This document shows positions 33,549 through 43,332 of a stretch of DNA of 64,000 nucleotides, piece after piece; position 1 is the stretch's first letter; every line of letters starts with the position of its first letter. A program made the position numbers and the translations under genes. The notes under the pieces are model-generated. The model saw only the letters and a program-made list of their open reading frames with translations. It made no database searches and was not told the DNA's origin. Source of the stretch: VXYL01 sp965116345 (GTDB lineage: Bacteria; Pseudomonadota; Gammaproteobacteria; Pseudomonadales; Azotimanducaceae); assembly GCA_965116345.1 (NCBI GenBank), contig OZ220680.1, positions 2,356,001-2,420,000 of the forward strand, given 5' to 3'.

Positions 33549-33922
33549 TGGTGGAGGCGGCGGGAATCGAACCCGCGTCCGACGGTGTTCCGTCGCCGGT
33601 TCTACATGCTTAGGCCGTCTATTGCTTTAGCCCGTTGGCGACCCGGCGGACAGGGTGCGTTTGGGCGAGCCTCGTTCAAGTTTCATGGCTGCTTCCGAGG
33701 CGGTCCGCGTATGCGTACCTACAGCCACTATCCCGCAGACCTTTGCCCTCGAGTCGCCGCCGCGGGCACCGACTCGTCGAGGTAAGCGGCTTACGCCGCT
33801 AGTGCGTAGTTTTCGTCGTTGGCAACTATATAAGTAGTTGCAGCGATTGATTAACGAGAGTCACTACCCTCTCGGCATGCGCCTTGCGACATCCCATCCG
33901 CCGTCGAAGCCTGGTCGCCCCC
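33549..33922 (-). ncRNA. ssrA: Transfer-messenger RNA (tmRNA)
   Basis: A one-piece tmRNA of 374 bases. The 5' end GGGGGCGACCAGGCTTCGAC pairs with the 3' acceptor strand CGCCTCC before ACCA, giving a 7-bp stem with one G-U. The T-arm GCGGGTTCGATTCCCGC stands near the 3' end. The tag frame at 33823-33791 reads ANDENYALAA then TAA, the proteobacterial degradation tag. It rescues stalled ribosomes with SmpB. Its 3' end is a common integration site, and a degraded integrase lies on that side. Confidence 0.97.
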
Positions 33923-33997
33923 GTTGCGGTGGTGTCGAAGCGATTGCTCCTTCACACGTGGGAGGCGGATTCTACACCCGATGCGCCTTCCCGGAGG

Positions 33998-34702
33998 TCA
34001 TTCCGTGTCACTACCCGCTTCGCCCTTCTTGAAGCGCTTGGAGATGAGGCCTATGAGCTTCTTGGCGACCAGGGGGAACACCCCGAGAAGGACGAACGAG
34101 GCGATGAGCGTCGGCGAGACGATACCCGAGGGGGACTCCAGTTGGCCGATCTCCTTGCCGGCGTTCACGTAGACCGCGGTGCCGGCCAGCATTCCTAGCT
34201 GGCTGACCCAATAGAACGTCCACAGACGAATGGGGGTCAGCCCCATCGCTAGGTTGATGACGAAGAACGGGATCGCGGGTACTAGGCGCAAGGCGAAGAG
34301 GTAGAAGGCACCTTCGCGCTCGACCCCTTGGTCGATCGGTTTGATGAACTTCGCGAAACGGTTCTGCACCGCGTCGCGGAACAGGTAGCGGGCGAGCAGG
34401 CAGGCGAGGGTGGCGCCGATGCTGCTGGCGAACGACACCAACACCAGGCCGAGGGGCAGGCCGAACACGGCGCCGGCGGCCAGCGTCACGATCGTGGCCC
34501 CGGGAATCGACAATGCGGCCATGGCGATGTAGCCGACCAGGAACACGACGATGGTCGCTACCGGGTGGTCGGCATAGAACCCCACGAGCACCGCGCGCTG
34601 GGCCTGGAAGAACTCGAGATTCACGTAGCGGTGCAGTTCGAGGGCGAAGAACAGCACCACCACCGCGACGATGGCGACCAGCAGAATGATCTTGCGCTTC
34701 AA
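33998..34702 (-). CDS. VTT-domain (TVP38/TMEM64, DedA-like) membrane protein
   Basis: A 234-residue inner membrane protein with a basic N-terminus and about five helices (IILLVAIVAVVVLFFAL, ATIVVFLVGYIAMAALSIPG, TIVTLAAGAVFGLPLGLVLV). The family motif FRDAVQNRF plus FYLFALRLVPAIPFFVINLA with the conserved R-x-x-P is present. The open frame extends far upstream across the DUF547 gene, which is a shadow; TTG at 34702 has GGGAG seven bases upstream. DedA/VTT proteins are linked to lipid or polyprenyl-phosphate scrambling. It follows the DUF547 gene by 41 bases, likely one operon. Confidence 0.88.
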   Translation of the reverse strand: MKRKIILLVAIVAVVVLFFALELHRYVNLEFFQAQRAVLVGFYADHPVATIVVFLVGYIAMAALSIPGATIVTLAAGAVFGLPLGLVLVSFASSIGATLACLLARYLFRDAVQNRFAKFIKPIDQGVEREGAFYLFALRLVPAIPFFVINLAMGLTPIRLWTFYWVSQLGMLAGTAVYVNAGKEIGQLESPSGIVSPTLIASFVLLGVFPLVAKKLIGLISKRFKKGEAGSDTE

Positions 34703-34743
34703 GACGTTGCTCCCGCAGTTTTGCCGGGGTGCTTGTTCGACTC

Positions 34744-35574
34744 CTAGTTTGCGGGGTCGTTCAGCTTCCAGTCGTAGTCGTGGTCGAAGCTCTGGTACTT
34801 GCGGAGCACCTCGGCAAGTTCGGGACGCGCGTACTTGGCAAGATGGGCGAAGACGCCGGCATCGCTGTCGCCGAAGTCCACCTTGAACCAGTCGTAGATG
34901 CTGGAGACCAGCAGTTCGCCGTCCACTTCCCGGGCTCCCCGGGGATGGTTGATGTACTCCCGCGCACTCGCCTCCAGCAGACGTTCCGAGTTGTCGGCGC
35001 GGTAGACCTCGGGGGAGAGATTTGGACACCCGAGGCTCGCGCAGTTGACCGCGTAGTGGATTCGGGGGTCTCGCCAGATCGGCCGGAGGATCCCGTGCTC
35101 GATGTCGTCCAGAGTCAGCTTCTCGCCCTGGACCGTGATCAGCTCGAGTTCCCAAGGGCCGAAGGTGACGAGCCCGCTCTTGATGTCCTTGATGGAGTCC
35201 ACCGGATACCGGCCCGTGATGACGTGCACGGTCAGCGCGTTGTAGACATTGACCCAGTAGGCGAACTGTTCAGCGCGCGAGTAGCTGCGCGGGTCGAGCT
35301 TGGTCAGGTCCAGCAGGTAGGTGGTCAGCTTCCTGCGATCCTCGGCGTTGGCCTTGAGCGCGCCGTAGTCGAACCGACTGATGCCCGAGGGATGCGTCTT
35401 CAAGTGGGCATCTAGAAGCTGCTGCCACGGGGCGTGGTCGATGGTGGCGGTGTTGGTCTCGTCACTCGCATCCCACATCGGGATGTGTTCCGGCTGCTCT
35501 GCGGCATCGACTGACGCGGTCATAGTGACTACGACGACGATGAAGAACGAGTGGGCTAGGGGTCGGTTGCTCAT
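34744..35574 (-). CDS. DUF547 domain exported protein
   Basis: A 276-residue protein with an N-terminal signal (FIVVVVTMTASVDAAEQ) and a DUF547 domain: AEQFAYWVNVYNALTVHVI near residue 120, IHYAVNCASLGCPNLSPEVY near residue 185 with its conserved Cys pair, and INHPRGAREV. The ATG at 35574 has GGGAAG upstream. DUF547 proteins often neighbour VTT/DedA proteins, as here. The family function is not settled; a transglutaminase-like relation has been proposed. Confidence 0.9.
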   Translation of the reverse strand: MSNRPLAHSFFIVVVVTMTASVDAAEQPEHIPMWDASDETNTATIDHAPWQQLLDAHLKTHPSGISRFDYGALKANAEDRRKLTTYLLDLTKLDPRSYSRAEQFAYWVNVYNALTVHVITGRYPVDSIKDIKSGLVTFGPWELELITVQGEKLTLDDIEHGILRPIWRDPRIHYAVNCASLGCPNLSPEVYRADNSERLLEASAREYINHPRGAREVDGELLVSSIYDWFKVDFGDSDAGVFAHLAKYARPELAEVLRKYQSFDHDYDWKLNDPAN

Positions 35575-35587
35575 GTTTGTCTTCCCG

Positions 35588-35959
35588 TTACGGCTTCGCC
35601 GGTGAGGGCTGTGGGTCATTGCTGCGGCGCCGAGATTGCTGCAGGCGCAGCTTGGCGATGGTTGACAGATGCCGAGTCCCGCACCGATCGCCCCCTTCAG
35701 GGTGCGACCAGTTCGGGTTCCCCAGACCGCCCCTCGAGTAGTAGGCCAGCGCGCCGTAGCCGAGAACACCGTCAACCCCGGCCAGATCGACGAATCGTTT
35801 GGCTGACCCGGGTTCGAGCAACGCATCCGGGCTCGTGTGGCGCGGTGTGGGTGACTCGAGCACGGGGGGGCAGGCTTCGACGGCGGTGACAAGCGAAATG
35901 GTACGCGCATTGCTTCCGCACATCGTAAGTGCCGTCGTAAATGCCATCGCAAACGCCAT
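35588..35959 (-). CDS. Hypothetical protein, weakly supported
   Basis: A 123-codon frame ending 14 bases before the DUF547 start in the same direction. It opens after a short GCGATGGC-type tandem repeat with several ATGs, has a weak hydrophobic start, and contains PDALLEPGSAKRFVDLAGVD and GYGALAYYSRGGLGNPNW, which look protein-like but match no family I recognise. GGAGGG lies 12 bases upstream of the ATG at 35959. It could be a shadow. Confidence 0.3.
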   Translation of the reverse strand: MAFAMAFTTALTMCGSNARTISLVTAVEACPPVLESPTPRHTSPDALLEPGSAKRFVDLAGVDGVLGYGALAYYSRGGLGNPNWSHPEGGDRCGTRHLSTIAKLRLQQSRRRSNDPQPSPAKP

Positions 35960-36149
35960 CGCAAATTGAGGCCCTCCGTACGGCTCCCGATCACCTTGTA
36001 AACGCCGCATCTCGCCCCCACTTTGAACACATGGCGTTGCGCACGGCCAATGGCCGCGTGCCACCGTGTGGTGTACCCTTCCGCCCGCGCCCAAAAAGGG
36101 CGGGCACGCTGCTCCGCGTCGTTAAGGCGCGCGAAGCCCAAGGACCGAA
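35960..36149. other. Intergenic region upstream of ftsH
   Basis: No gene seen. It should hold the divergent promoters for ftsH and the leftward genes; no strong -35/-10 pair was recognised. The segment near 36095-36110 carries an imperfect CGCCC-AAAAA-GGGCG hairpin. Confidence 0.4.
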
Positions 36150-38090
<1,941 letters not shown>

Positions 38091-38145
38091 CCCGAACGAG
38101 GGCTTGCACCGTTGTCGGCGGTGTGACCTTCGGTGGAAGAGCGGC

Positions 38146-39486
38146 ATGGACAGGGACTACTTCGGCACGGACGGAATCCGCGGCCGCGTTGGCGAGACGC
38201 CCATTACTCCCGACTTCTGCGTTCACCTAGGCTGGGCGGTGGGCAAGGTGCTGGCGTCGGAAGGCTCGCGGATGGTGGTCATCGGCAAGGACACGCGCAT
38301 CTCGGGCTACATGATCGAGTCGGCGCTCGAAGCCGGTCTCGCCTCGGCGGGTGTCGACGTGAACCTGTTCGGACCCATCCCGACGCCCGCCATCGCCTAC
38401 CTGACGCGCACCCTCAGAGCCGATGCGGGTATCGTCATCAGTGCTTCCCACAATCCCTTCGGCGACAACGGCATCAAGTTCTTCGACGGCGACGGCAACA
38501 AGCTGCCGGACGAGATGGAGATCGCCATCGAGGATCGCCTCCGGCAGCCGGTGGTTTCCGTCGGCTCCGAAGCGCTAGGGCGCGCGTATCGGGTGGACGA
38601 TGCGCGCGGCCGCTACATCGAGTTCTGCAAGGGCACGGTCAATCGCGGCCTGCATCTGCGCGGCCTCAAGGTCGTGCTCGACTGCGCCAACGGCGCCACC
38701 TACGCGGTGGCTCCCGGCGTGTTCTCGGAACTCGGTGCCGAGGTCACGGTGATCGGCGCCGACCCGGACGGCACGAACATCAACCACGAGTGCGGATCGA
38801 CTCATCCCGAAACCGTTGCCGCCAAGGTGGCGGAAGTGGGCGCCGATGTCGGCATCGCCTTCGACGGCGACGGCGACCGCGTGGTCATGGTCGACGCCGG
38901 TGGCGTGATCGCCGACGGCGACGACATGCTCTACATCATCGCCAAGTCCGGTTTCATGAAGGGGCGGTTGAGCGGTGGCGTGGTCGGCACCATCATGTCG
39001 AACCTCGGCCTCGAGCAGGCGCTTACGACCTGCGGCATCCCGTTTGAGCGCGCGGCCGTCGGTGACCGCTACGTCCTCGAGCGCATGCGCGCCAGAGGCT
39101 GGCAGTTGGGCGGCGAAACCTCTGGCCACATCGTCTGTCTGCCGCTGACGACCACAGGCGACGGCATCGTCGCGGCGCTGCAGGTGCTGGTCGCGATGGT
39201 GGAGGGCGACCGGTCGCTGGCGGAACTGCGCAACGGCATGCGCAAGCTGCCCCAGGCCATGGTCAACGTGAAGACCAGTGATCCGGCTGGGGCACTGGCG
39301 AGTTCCGTGGTGGCAGACGCGATCCGCGACCTTGAGGCAAGCCTTGGTGACCGGGGCCGAATCGTCGTCCGCCCGAGCGGCACGGAGCCCGTCGTGCGGG
39401 TCATGGTGGAAGGCGAACAAGCCGACGAAGTTGGCCGGCATGCCGACGCCCTGGCGGCGGTGGTGCAGCAAGCCAACGGAGCCTGA
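38146..39486 (+). CDS. glmM: Phosphoglucosamine mutase
   Basis: Converts glucosamine-6-phosphate to glucosamine-1-phosphate for UDP-GlcNAc synthesis. The 446 residues match the family. DYFGTDGIRGRVGE at the N-terminus, the phosphoserine loop GIVISASHNPFGDNGIKFF near residue 100, the Mg loop IAFDGDGDRVVMVD near residue 240, GGETSGHIV, and the phosphate-binding RPSGTEPVVRVMVEG at the end are all present. The ATG at 38146 is preceded by GGTGGAAG. It lies between ftsH and tpiA. Confidence 0.97.
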   Translation: MDRDYFGTDGIRGRVGETPITPDFCVHLGWAVGKVLASEGSRMVVIGKDTRISGYMIESALEAGLASAGVDVNLFGPIPTPAIAYLTRTLRADAGIVISASHNPFGDNGIKFFDGDGNKLPDEMEIAIEDRLRQPVVSVGSEALGRAYRVDDARGRYIEFCKGTVNRGLHLRGLKVVLDCANGATYAVAPGVFSELGAEVTVIGADPDGTNINHECGSTHPETVAAKVAEVGADVGIAFDGDGDRVVMVDAGGVIADGDDMLYIIAKSGFMKGRLSGGVVGTIMSNLGLEQALTTCGIPFERAAVGDRYVLERMRARGWQLGGETSGHIVCLPLTTTGDGIVAALQVLVAMVEGDRSLAELRNGMRKLPQAMVNVKTSDPAGALASSVVADAIRDLEASLGDRGRIVVRPSGTEPVVRVMVEGEQADEVGRHADALAAVVQQANGA

Positions 39487-39507
39487 CCCGGGCCTTCGAC
39501 ACCACTC

Positions 39508-40263
39508 ATGACCCGACTCCCCCGCCGCGCGTTCATCGCCGCGAACTGGAAGATGCACGGCACCCGGTCGATGGTGCTCGACTACGCGTCCGCCTGGCCC
39601 GAGGTGCCGTCGGAAGTCGACGTCGTGCTCTGTCCGCCTTGGGGCTATCTCGACCGTGTCCGGTCGGTGTTCGACGGCAAGGGGATTCGGTTCGGCGTCC
39701 AGCACACGGCGATCGAGCCGCATGGCGCGTTCACCGGCGAGCATGCCGCGGAGATGGCAGGGGATCTGGGTGCGGAGTTCGCGATCGTCGGACATTCGGA
39801 ACGACGGCGCCTCTTCGGCGAAACCGATGACGTGGTCGCGGGCAAGTTCGCGGCGGCACTTCGCGCCGGCCTGACGCCGATCCTGTGCGTCGGTGAAATC
39901 CTCGATGAGCGTCGCCAAGGCGCTGCCGAGACCGTGGTGGCCACGCAGCTGGATGCCGTCATGGGCCAATGCGGGGCTCCGGTGCTGGCCGGCTGCGTCA
40001 TCGCGTACGAACCCGTCTGGGCGATCGGAACCGGCGAGACCGCGACGCCGACCGAGGCCCAGAAAATGCACGCGGCGATCCGCGCCAAGCTTGTCCGCGA
40101 AGGCGTCGAGTCGGCCGATGGCGTGCGCATCGTCTACGGCGGTAGCGTCAAGGCCACCAATGCCCAGGAACTCTTTGCCGAGCCCGACATCGACGGTGCC
40201 TTGGTCGGCGGCGCGTCGCTGGACGCAGCGGAGTTTGCCGAGATATGCTGCGCCGCCGCGTAG
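39508..40263 (+). CDS. tpiA: Triose-phosphate isomerase
   Basis: Glycolytic isomerase of 251 residues. The substrate-binding AANWKMHGT at residues 11-19, the electrophilic His in FAIVGHSERRRLFGE near residue 95, the catalytic Glu in IAYEPVWAIGTG near residue 167, and the phosphate loop IVYGGSVK and DGALVGGASL are intact. The ATG at 39508 lies 21 bases after glmM; secG follows. Confidence 0.97.
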   Translation: MTRLPRRAFIAANWKMHGTRSMVLDYASAWPEVPSEVDVVLCPPWGYLDRVRSVFDGKGIRFGVQHTAIEPHGAFTGEHAAEMAGDLGAEFAIVGHSERRRLFGETDDVVAGKFAAALRAGLTPILCVGEILDERRQGAAETVVATQLDAVMGQCGAPVLAGCVIAYEPVWAIGTGETATPTEAQKMHAAIRAKLVREGVESADGVRIVYGGSVKATNAQELFAEPDIDGALVGGASLDAAEFAEICCAAA

Positions 40264-40278
40264 CGCCGGGGTGAATTG

Positions 40279-40650
40279 ATGGAGACCCTCGAGACACTAC
40301 AGACCGTTTTGCTCATCCTGCTGCTGCTGGACGCCATCGCCTTGGGCGGACTCGTGCTCATCCAGCAGGGCAAGGGTGCCGACGTCGGTGCCGCCTTTGG
40401 CGCGGGAAGCTCGAATACGGTGTTTGGCAGCGCGGGGTCCGCGTCATTCCTCACCAAGATGACCGTCTGGCTCGCCATCGGTTTCTTCGTGATTTCGTTC
40501 GGCCTCGCCTACACCGCGAAGGAGCGGGCCAACAGCATGCGCGACGGCGTTGTACCCGGATTCGAAGCGCCCACCCTCGACGAGTTTGAGGATCCGCTGG
40601 ACCTGCCGCCATCCGAACCGGATTCGGACTCCGATCTTCCCGATGTATGA
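40279..40650 (+). CDS. secG: Preprotein translocase subunit SecG
   Basis: A 123-residue SecYEG accessory subunit. Two helices (LQTVLLILLLLDAIALGGLV and MTVWLAIGFFVISFGLAYT) flank the conserved QQGKGADVGAAFGAGSSNTVFGSAG (quoted in part: GADVGAAFGAG). The C-terminus is an acidic Pro-rich tail. An in-frame TTG three bases earlier is possible. It is followed at once by tRNA-Leu, the standard secG-leuU arrangement of gammaproteobacteria. Confidence 0.95.
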   Translation: METLETLQTVLLILLLLDAIALGGLVLIQQGKGADVGAAFGAGSSNTVFGSAGSASFLTKMTVWLAIGFFVISFGLAYTAKERANSMRDGVVPGFEAPTLDEFEDPLDLPPSEPDSDSDLPDV

Positions 40651-40677
40651 TCGGCAACGGAGTCGATCCTGACCGCA

Positions 40678-40764
40678 GCCGAAGTGGTGGAATTGGTAGA
40701 CACGCTACCTTGAGGGGGTAGTGGACTTACGTCCGTGGAGGTTCGAGTCCTCTCTTCGGCACCA
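40678..40764 (+). tRNA. tRNA-Leu (anticodon GAG)
   Basis: An 87-base class II tRNA. Acceptor GCCGAAG pairs with CTTCGGC before ACCA; the anticodon stem CTACC/GGTAG holds loop TTGAGGG, giving anticodon GAG. A long variable arm (TGGACTTACGTCC) and T-arm GGTTCGAGTCC follow. It stands 27 bases after secG. Confidence 0.96.
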
Positions 40765-40775
40765 TCGCTGAACCC

Positions 40776-40800
40776 GTAGGGGCGACCCTCGTGGTCGCCC
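40776..40800. repeat. Dispersed palindromic repeat, GGGGCGACC/GGTCGCCC family (copy 4)
   Basis: GTAGGGGCGACC-CTCGT-GGTCGCCC, 12 bases after tRNA-Leu. Same short form and same loop as 25966-25990. Confidence 0.8.
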
Positions 40801-40910
40801 TTCCCAGACCAACCGGACCCTTCGTTGAGCGGGAGACAGGCGTCCCGCCAATGGCGCTCGACGAGCCTTTTTCAGGGCCTCTGGGGCCTTTCCGGGGCCT
40901 TCCGGCGTAC

Positions 40911-40939
40911 TTGCCGCCGTCCAACCGCCTCCCTATAAT
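40911..40939 (+). promoter_or_regulatory. Sigma-70 promoter of the initiator tRNA
   Basis: TTGCCG at 40911-40916 and a consensus TATAAT at 40934-40939 with a 17-base spacer. The -10 ends 12 bases before the tRNA start, as expected for a stable RNA promoter. It probably also serves rimP-nusA-infB downstream by read-through. Confidence 0.8.
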
Positions 40940-40951
40940 CCGCCAACCTGA

Positions 40952-41028
<77 letters not shown>

Positions 41029-41039
41029 ACAAGGTCAGG

Positions 41040-41056
41040 CGCCGCTTTTAGCGGCG
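41040..41056 (+). terminator. Hairpin after tRNA-fMet
   Basis: CGCCGCT-TTT-AGCGGCG, a 7-bp stem starting 12 bases after the tRNA CCA end. It has no T-run, so it may serve as a processing or pausing signal rather than a full terminator. Confidence 0.45.
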
Positions 41057-41140
41057 TCTGCACATTGGCTCGGCGCCGTTTGTCGGGCCCGAGAGGTAAG
41101 CGCACGCCGCGTCAGATGTGCGGTGGTGCCCGAACGAGGG

Positions 41141-41163
41141 ATGGGCATTGTTGCCCATTTTTT
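41141..41163 (+). terminator. Rho-independent terminator or attenuator between metY and rimP
   Basis: ATGGGCA-TTGT-TGCCCAT followed by six Ts, ending 38 bases before the rimP start. It could end tRNA transcription and partly control read-through into rimP-nusA-infB, as the metY-nusA leader does in enterobacteria. Confidence 0.75.
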
Positions 41164-41200
41164 ATAGGCGCAGTTTTTTGGGTGCGGTAGGTGAAGGTAA

Positions 41201-41662
41201 GTGGCTGAGGCCATGACGCGCAAGGAACAGGAACTCGAGTCGTTGCTCGCTCCGACGGTGGAGGGGCTTGGCTGCGAGGTGTGGGGCATCGAGTACAACC
41301 CCCGCGGTCGGAATTCCACGCTCAAACTCTATATCGACCGCGAGGACGGCGTCACCATCGACGATTGCGAACGGGTGAGCCGCCAGGTCAGTGCGCTCCT
41401 CGACGTCGAGGAGCCCATCGTCCACTCCTACCGCCTCGAGGTCTCCTCACCCGGTGTTGACCGTCCCCTGTTCCGCCGCGAGCAATACGTCGCCAACGTG
41501 GGCGAACAGATCGACGTGCACTTGGCGTTTCCTCTGGCGGGCCGGCGGCATTTCGAGGGCCGTTTGGCGGGCATTGAGGGTGACGATGTGGTCGTGCACG
41601 TCGGCGACGAACCGGTCGTGCTTCCCCTCGGGCAGATCCAGCGCACGCGGCTGGTCTGCTAG
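41201..41662 (+). CDS. rimP: Ribosome maturation factor RimP
   Basis: A 153-residue 30S assembly factor. LGCEVWGIEY and LKLYIDREDGVTIDDCERVS form the N-terminal domain, YRLEVSSPGVDRPLF the conserved linker, and GRRHFEGRLAGIEGDDVVVHV the C-terminal SH3-like domain. GTG at 41201 has GAAGG upstream; ATG at 41213 is an alternative. It lies 25 bases before nusA in the universal rimP-nusA-infB order. Confidence 0.95.
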   Translation: MAEAMTRKEQELESLLAPTVEGLGCEVWGIEYNPRGRNSTLKLYIDREDGVTIDDCERVSRQVSALLDVEEPIVHSYRLEVSSPGVDRPLFRREQYVANVGEQIDVHLAFPLAGRRHFEGRLAGIEGDDVVVHVGDEPVVLPLGQIQRTRLVC

Positions 41663-41687
41663 GTGGGTCGGCAGTAGGGAGATCACG

Positions 41688-43331
41688 ATGGCACAGATGA
41701 ACAAAGAAGTGCTCATGGTCGTGGAGTCCGTGTCCCACGAGAAGGGCGTCTCGAACGACGTGCTGTTCGAGGCCATCGAGCAGGCGCTTGCCACCGCGAC
41801 GGCGAAGAAACACCGCGACGACGCGAAGTTCGCGGTCAGCATCGACCGCGAATCCGGAAGCTACGAGACCTACCGGATCTGGGAGGTGGTCGATCCGGAC
41901 CGGGAGCTCGAAGAAGAGGAAGAGCCGAACCCGGATGCGGAGCTGACCTTGGAGGAAGCCAAGGAGAAGGACCCGTCGCTGGAGATCGGCGACATCTACC
42001 GCATACCCGCCGAGTCCGTCGAATTCGGCCGCATCGCGGCGCAGACCGCCAAGCAGGTCATCGTTCAGAAGGTTCGCGACGCGGAACGCGCCCGGGTCGT
42101 CGACATGTACTCGCCGCGGGTCGGCGAGTTGGTCAGCGGCACGGTCAAGAAGACCACCCGCGACAGCGTCACCGTCGATCTCGGCAACAACGCCGAGGCC
42201 ATCCTGACCCGCGAGAACCTGATCCCCCGGGATTCGTTCCGCATCGGCGACCGGGTTCGTGCCCTGCTCGTCGAGATCAACCCCGAGCATCGGGGGCCGC
42301 AGCTCATCCTGACGCGGACCACGCCGCAGGTGCTCATCGAGCTGTTCAAGATCGAGGTTCCGGAGATTGCCGAGGATGTCATCGAGATCCGCGGCGCCGC
42401 CCGGGATCCCGGATCACGCGCCAAGATCGCGGTCAAGACCAACGACGGGCGGATCGACGCCGTCGGCGCGTGTGTCGGCATGCGCGGCTCCAGGGTGCAG
42501 GCGGTGTCGGGCGAGTTGGCGGGCGAGAAGATCGACGTCGTGCTTTGGGACGAGGATCCGGCTCGACTGGCGATCAACGCCATGTCGCCCGCCGACGTGA
42601 AGTCCATCTTCAAGGACGAAGACACCCACACCATGGACATCGCGGTCGAGGAGGACAACCTCGCCCAGGCCATCGGCCGGGGAGGCCAGAACGTCCGCCT
42701 GGCGACCGAACTCACCGGCTGGAACCTGCAGGTGATGGGCGAGGATGAAGCGGCCCGCAAGCAGGAAGAAGAGTCGCTCGGCTACGTCAACGCCTTCATG
42801 AACCTGCTCTCGGTCGACGAGGACGTGGCCACGGTACTGGTGGAGGAGGGCTTCACCGATGTGGAGGAAGTCGCCTACGTACCGATCGAGGAGTTGACCA
42901 CCATCGAGGGTTTCGACGCCGAGATTGTCGAGGAGTTGCGCAACCGGGCACGGGATGCACTGCTCACCAGGGAGATCGCCGGCGGAACGGACGGCACACC
43001 GGCCCAGGACCTTCTGGAGATGGAAGGGATGGAGCGCGCCCTGGCGTTCGAACTCGCGGCGGCGGGCATTGTCACGATGGAGGACTTGGCGGAGCTTTCG
43101 GTCGCGGATTTCCTCGACATCAACGCCAAGGTCGGAGAAGAGCGCGCCGCAGAGCTCATCATGACGGCGCGCGCGCCGTGGTTCGCGGACGAGGCGGATG
43201 ACGACGATCAAGGATCTGCGGCTGCATCCGTGGACGATACATCCGGGGGCGAGACGTCGGTAGACGAAGTGACAGCCGACCAGACGTCGGTGGGCGAAGC
43301 ATCGGCCCCGGCGCCGGCCGTGGGGGACTAG
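41688..43331 (+). CDS. nusA: Transcription termination/antitermination protein NusA
   Basis: A 547-residue RNA polymerase-binding factor. Residues 1-130 are the NusA N-domain, then S1 (GELVSGTVKKTTRDSVTVDL), KH1/KH2 (RDPGSRAKIAVKTNDGRIDA, EDNLAQAIGRGGQNVRLA) and two C-terminal acidic repeats with helix-hairpin-helix character (VLVEEGFTDVEEVAYVP, ELAAAGIVTMEDLAELSVAD). E. coli NusA has 495 residues; the excess here is an acidic Thr/Ser-rich tail of about 50 residues with loose DxTS-VxE repeats. The ATG at 41688 has GGGAG upstream. Confidence 0.97.
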   Translation: MAQMNKEVLMVVESVSHEKGVSNDVLFEAIEQALATATAKKHRDDAKFAVSIDRESGSYETYRIWEVVDPDRELEEEEEPNPDAELTLEEAKEKDPSLEIGDIYRIPAESVEFGRIAAQTAKQVIVQKVRDAERARVVDMYSPRVGELVSGTVKKTTRDSVTVDLGNNAEAILTRENLIPRDSFRIGDRVRALLVEINPEHRGPQLILTRTTPQVLIELFKIEVPEIAEDVIEIRGAARDPGSRAKIAVKTNDGRIDAVGACVGMRGSRVQAVSGELAGEKIDVVLWDEDPARLAINAMSPADVKSIFKDEDTHTMDIAVEEDNLAQAIGRGGQNVRLATELTGWNLQVMGEDEAARKQEEESLGYVNAFMNLLSVDEDVATVLVEEGFTDVEEVAYVPIEELTTIEGFDAEIVEELRNRARDALLTREIAGGTDGTPAQDLLEMEGMERALAFELAAAGIVTMEDLAELSVADFLDINAKVGEERAAELIMTARAPWFADEADDDDQGSAAASVDDTSGGETSVDEVTADQTSVGEASAPAPAVGD

Positions 43332-43332
43332 T

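Noticed and set aside
34703..35155. 385-residue reading of the VTT protein
   Set aside because: The added part overlaps the DUF547 gene out of frame; the TTG at 34702 has a good ribosome site.
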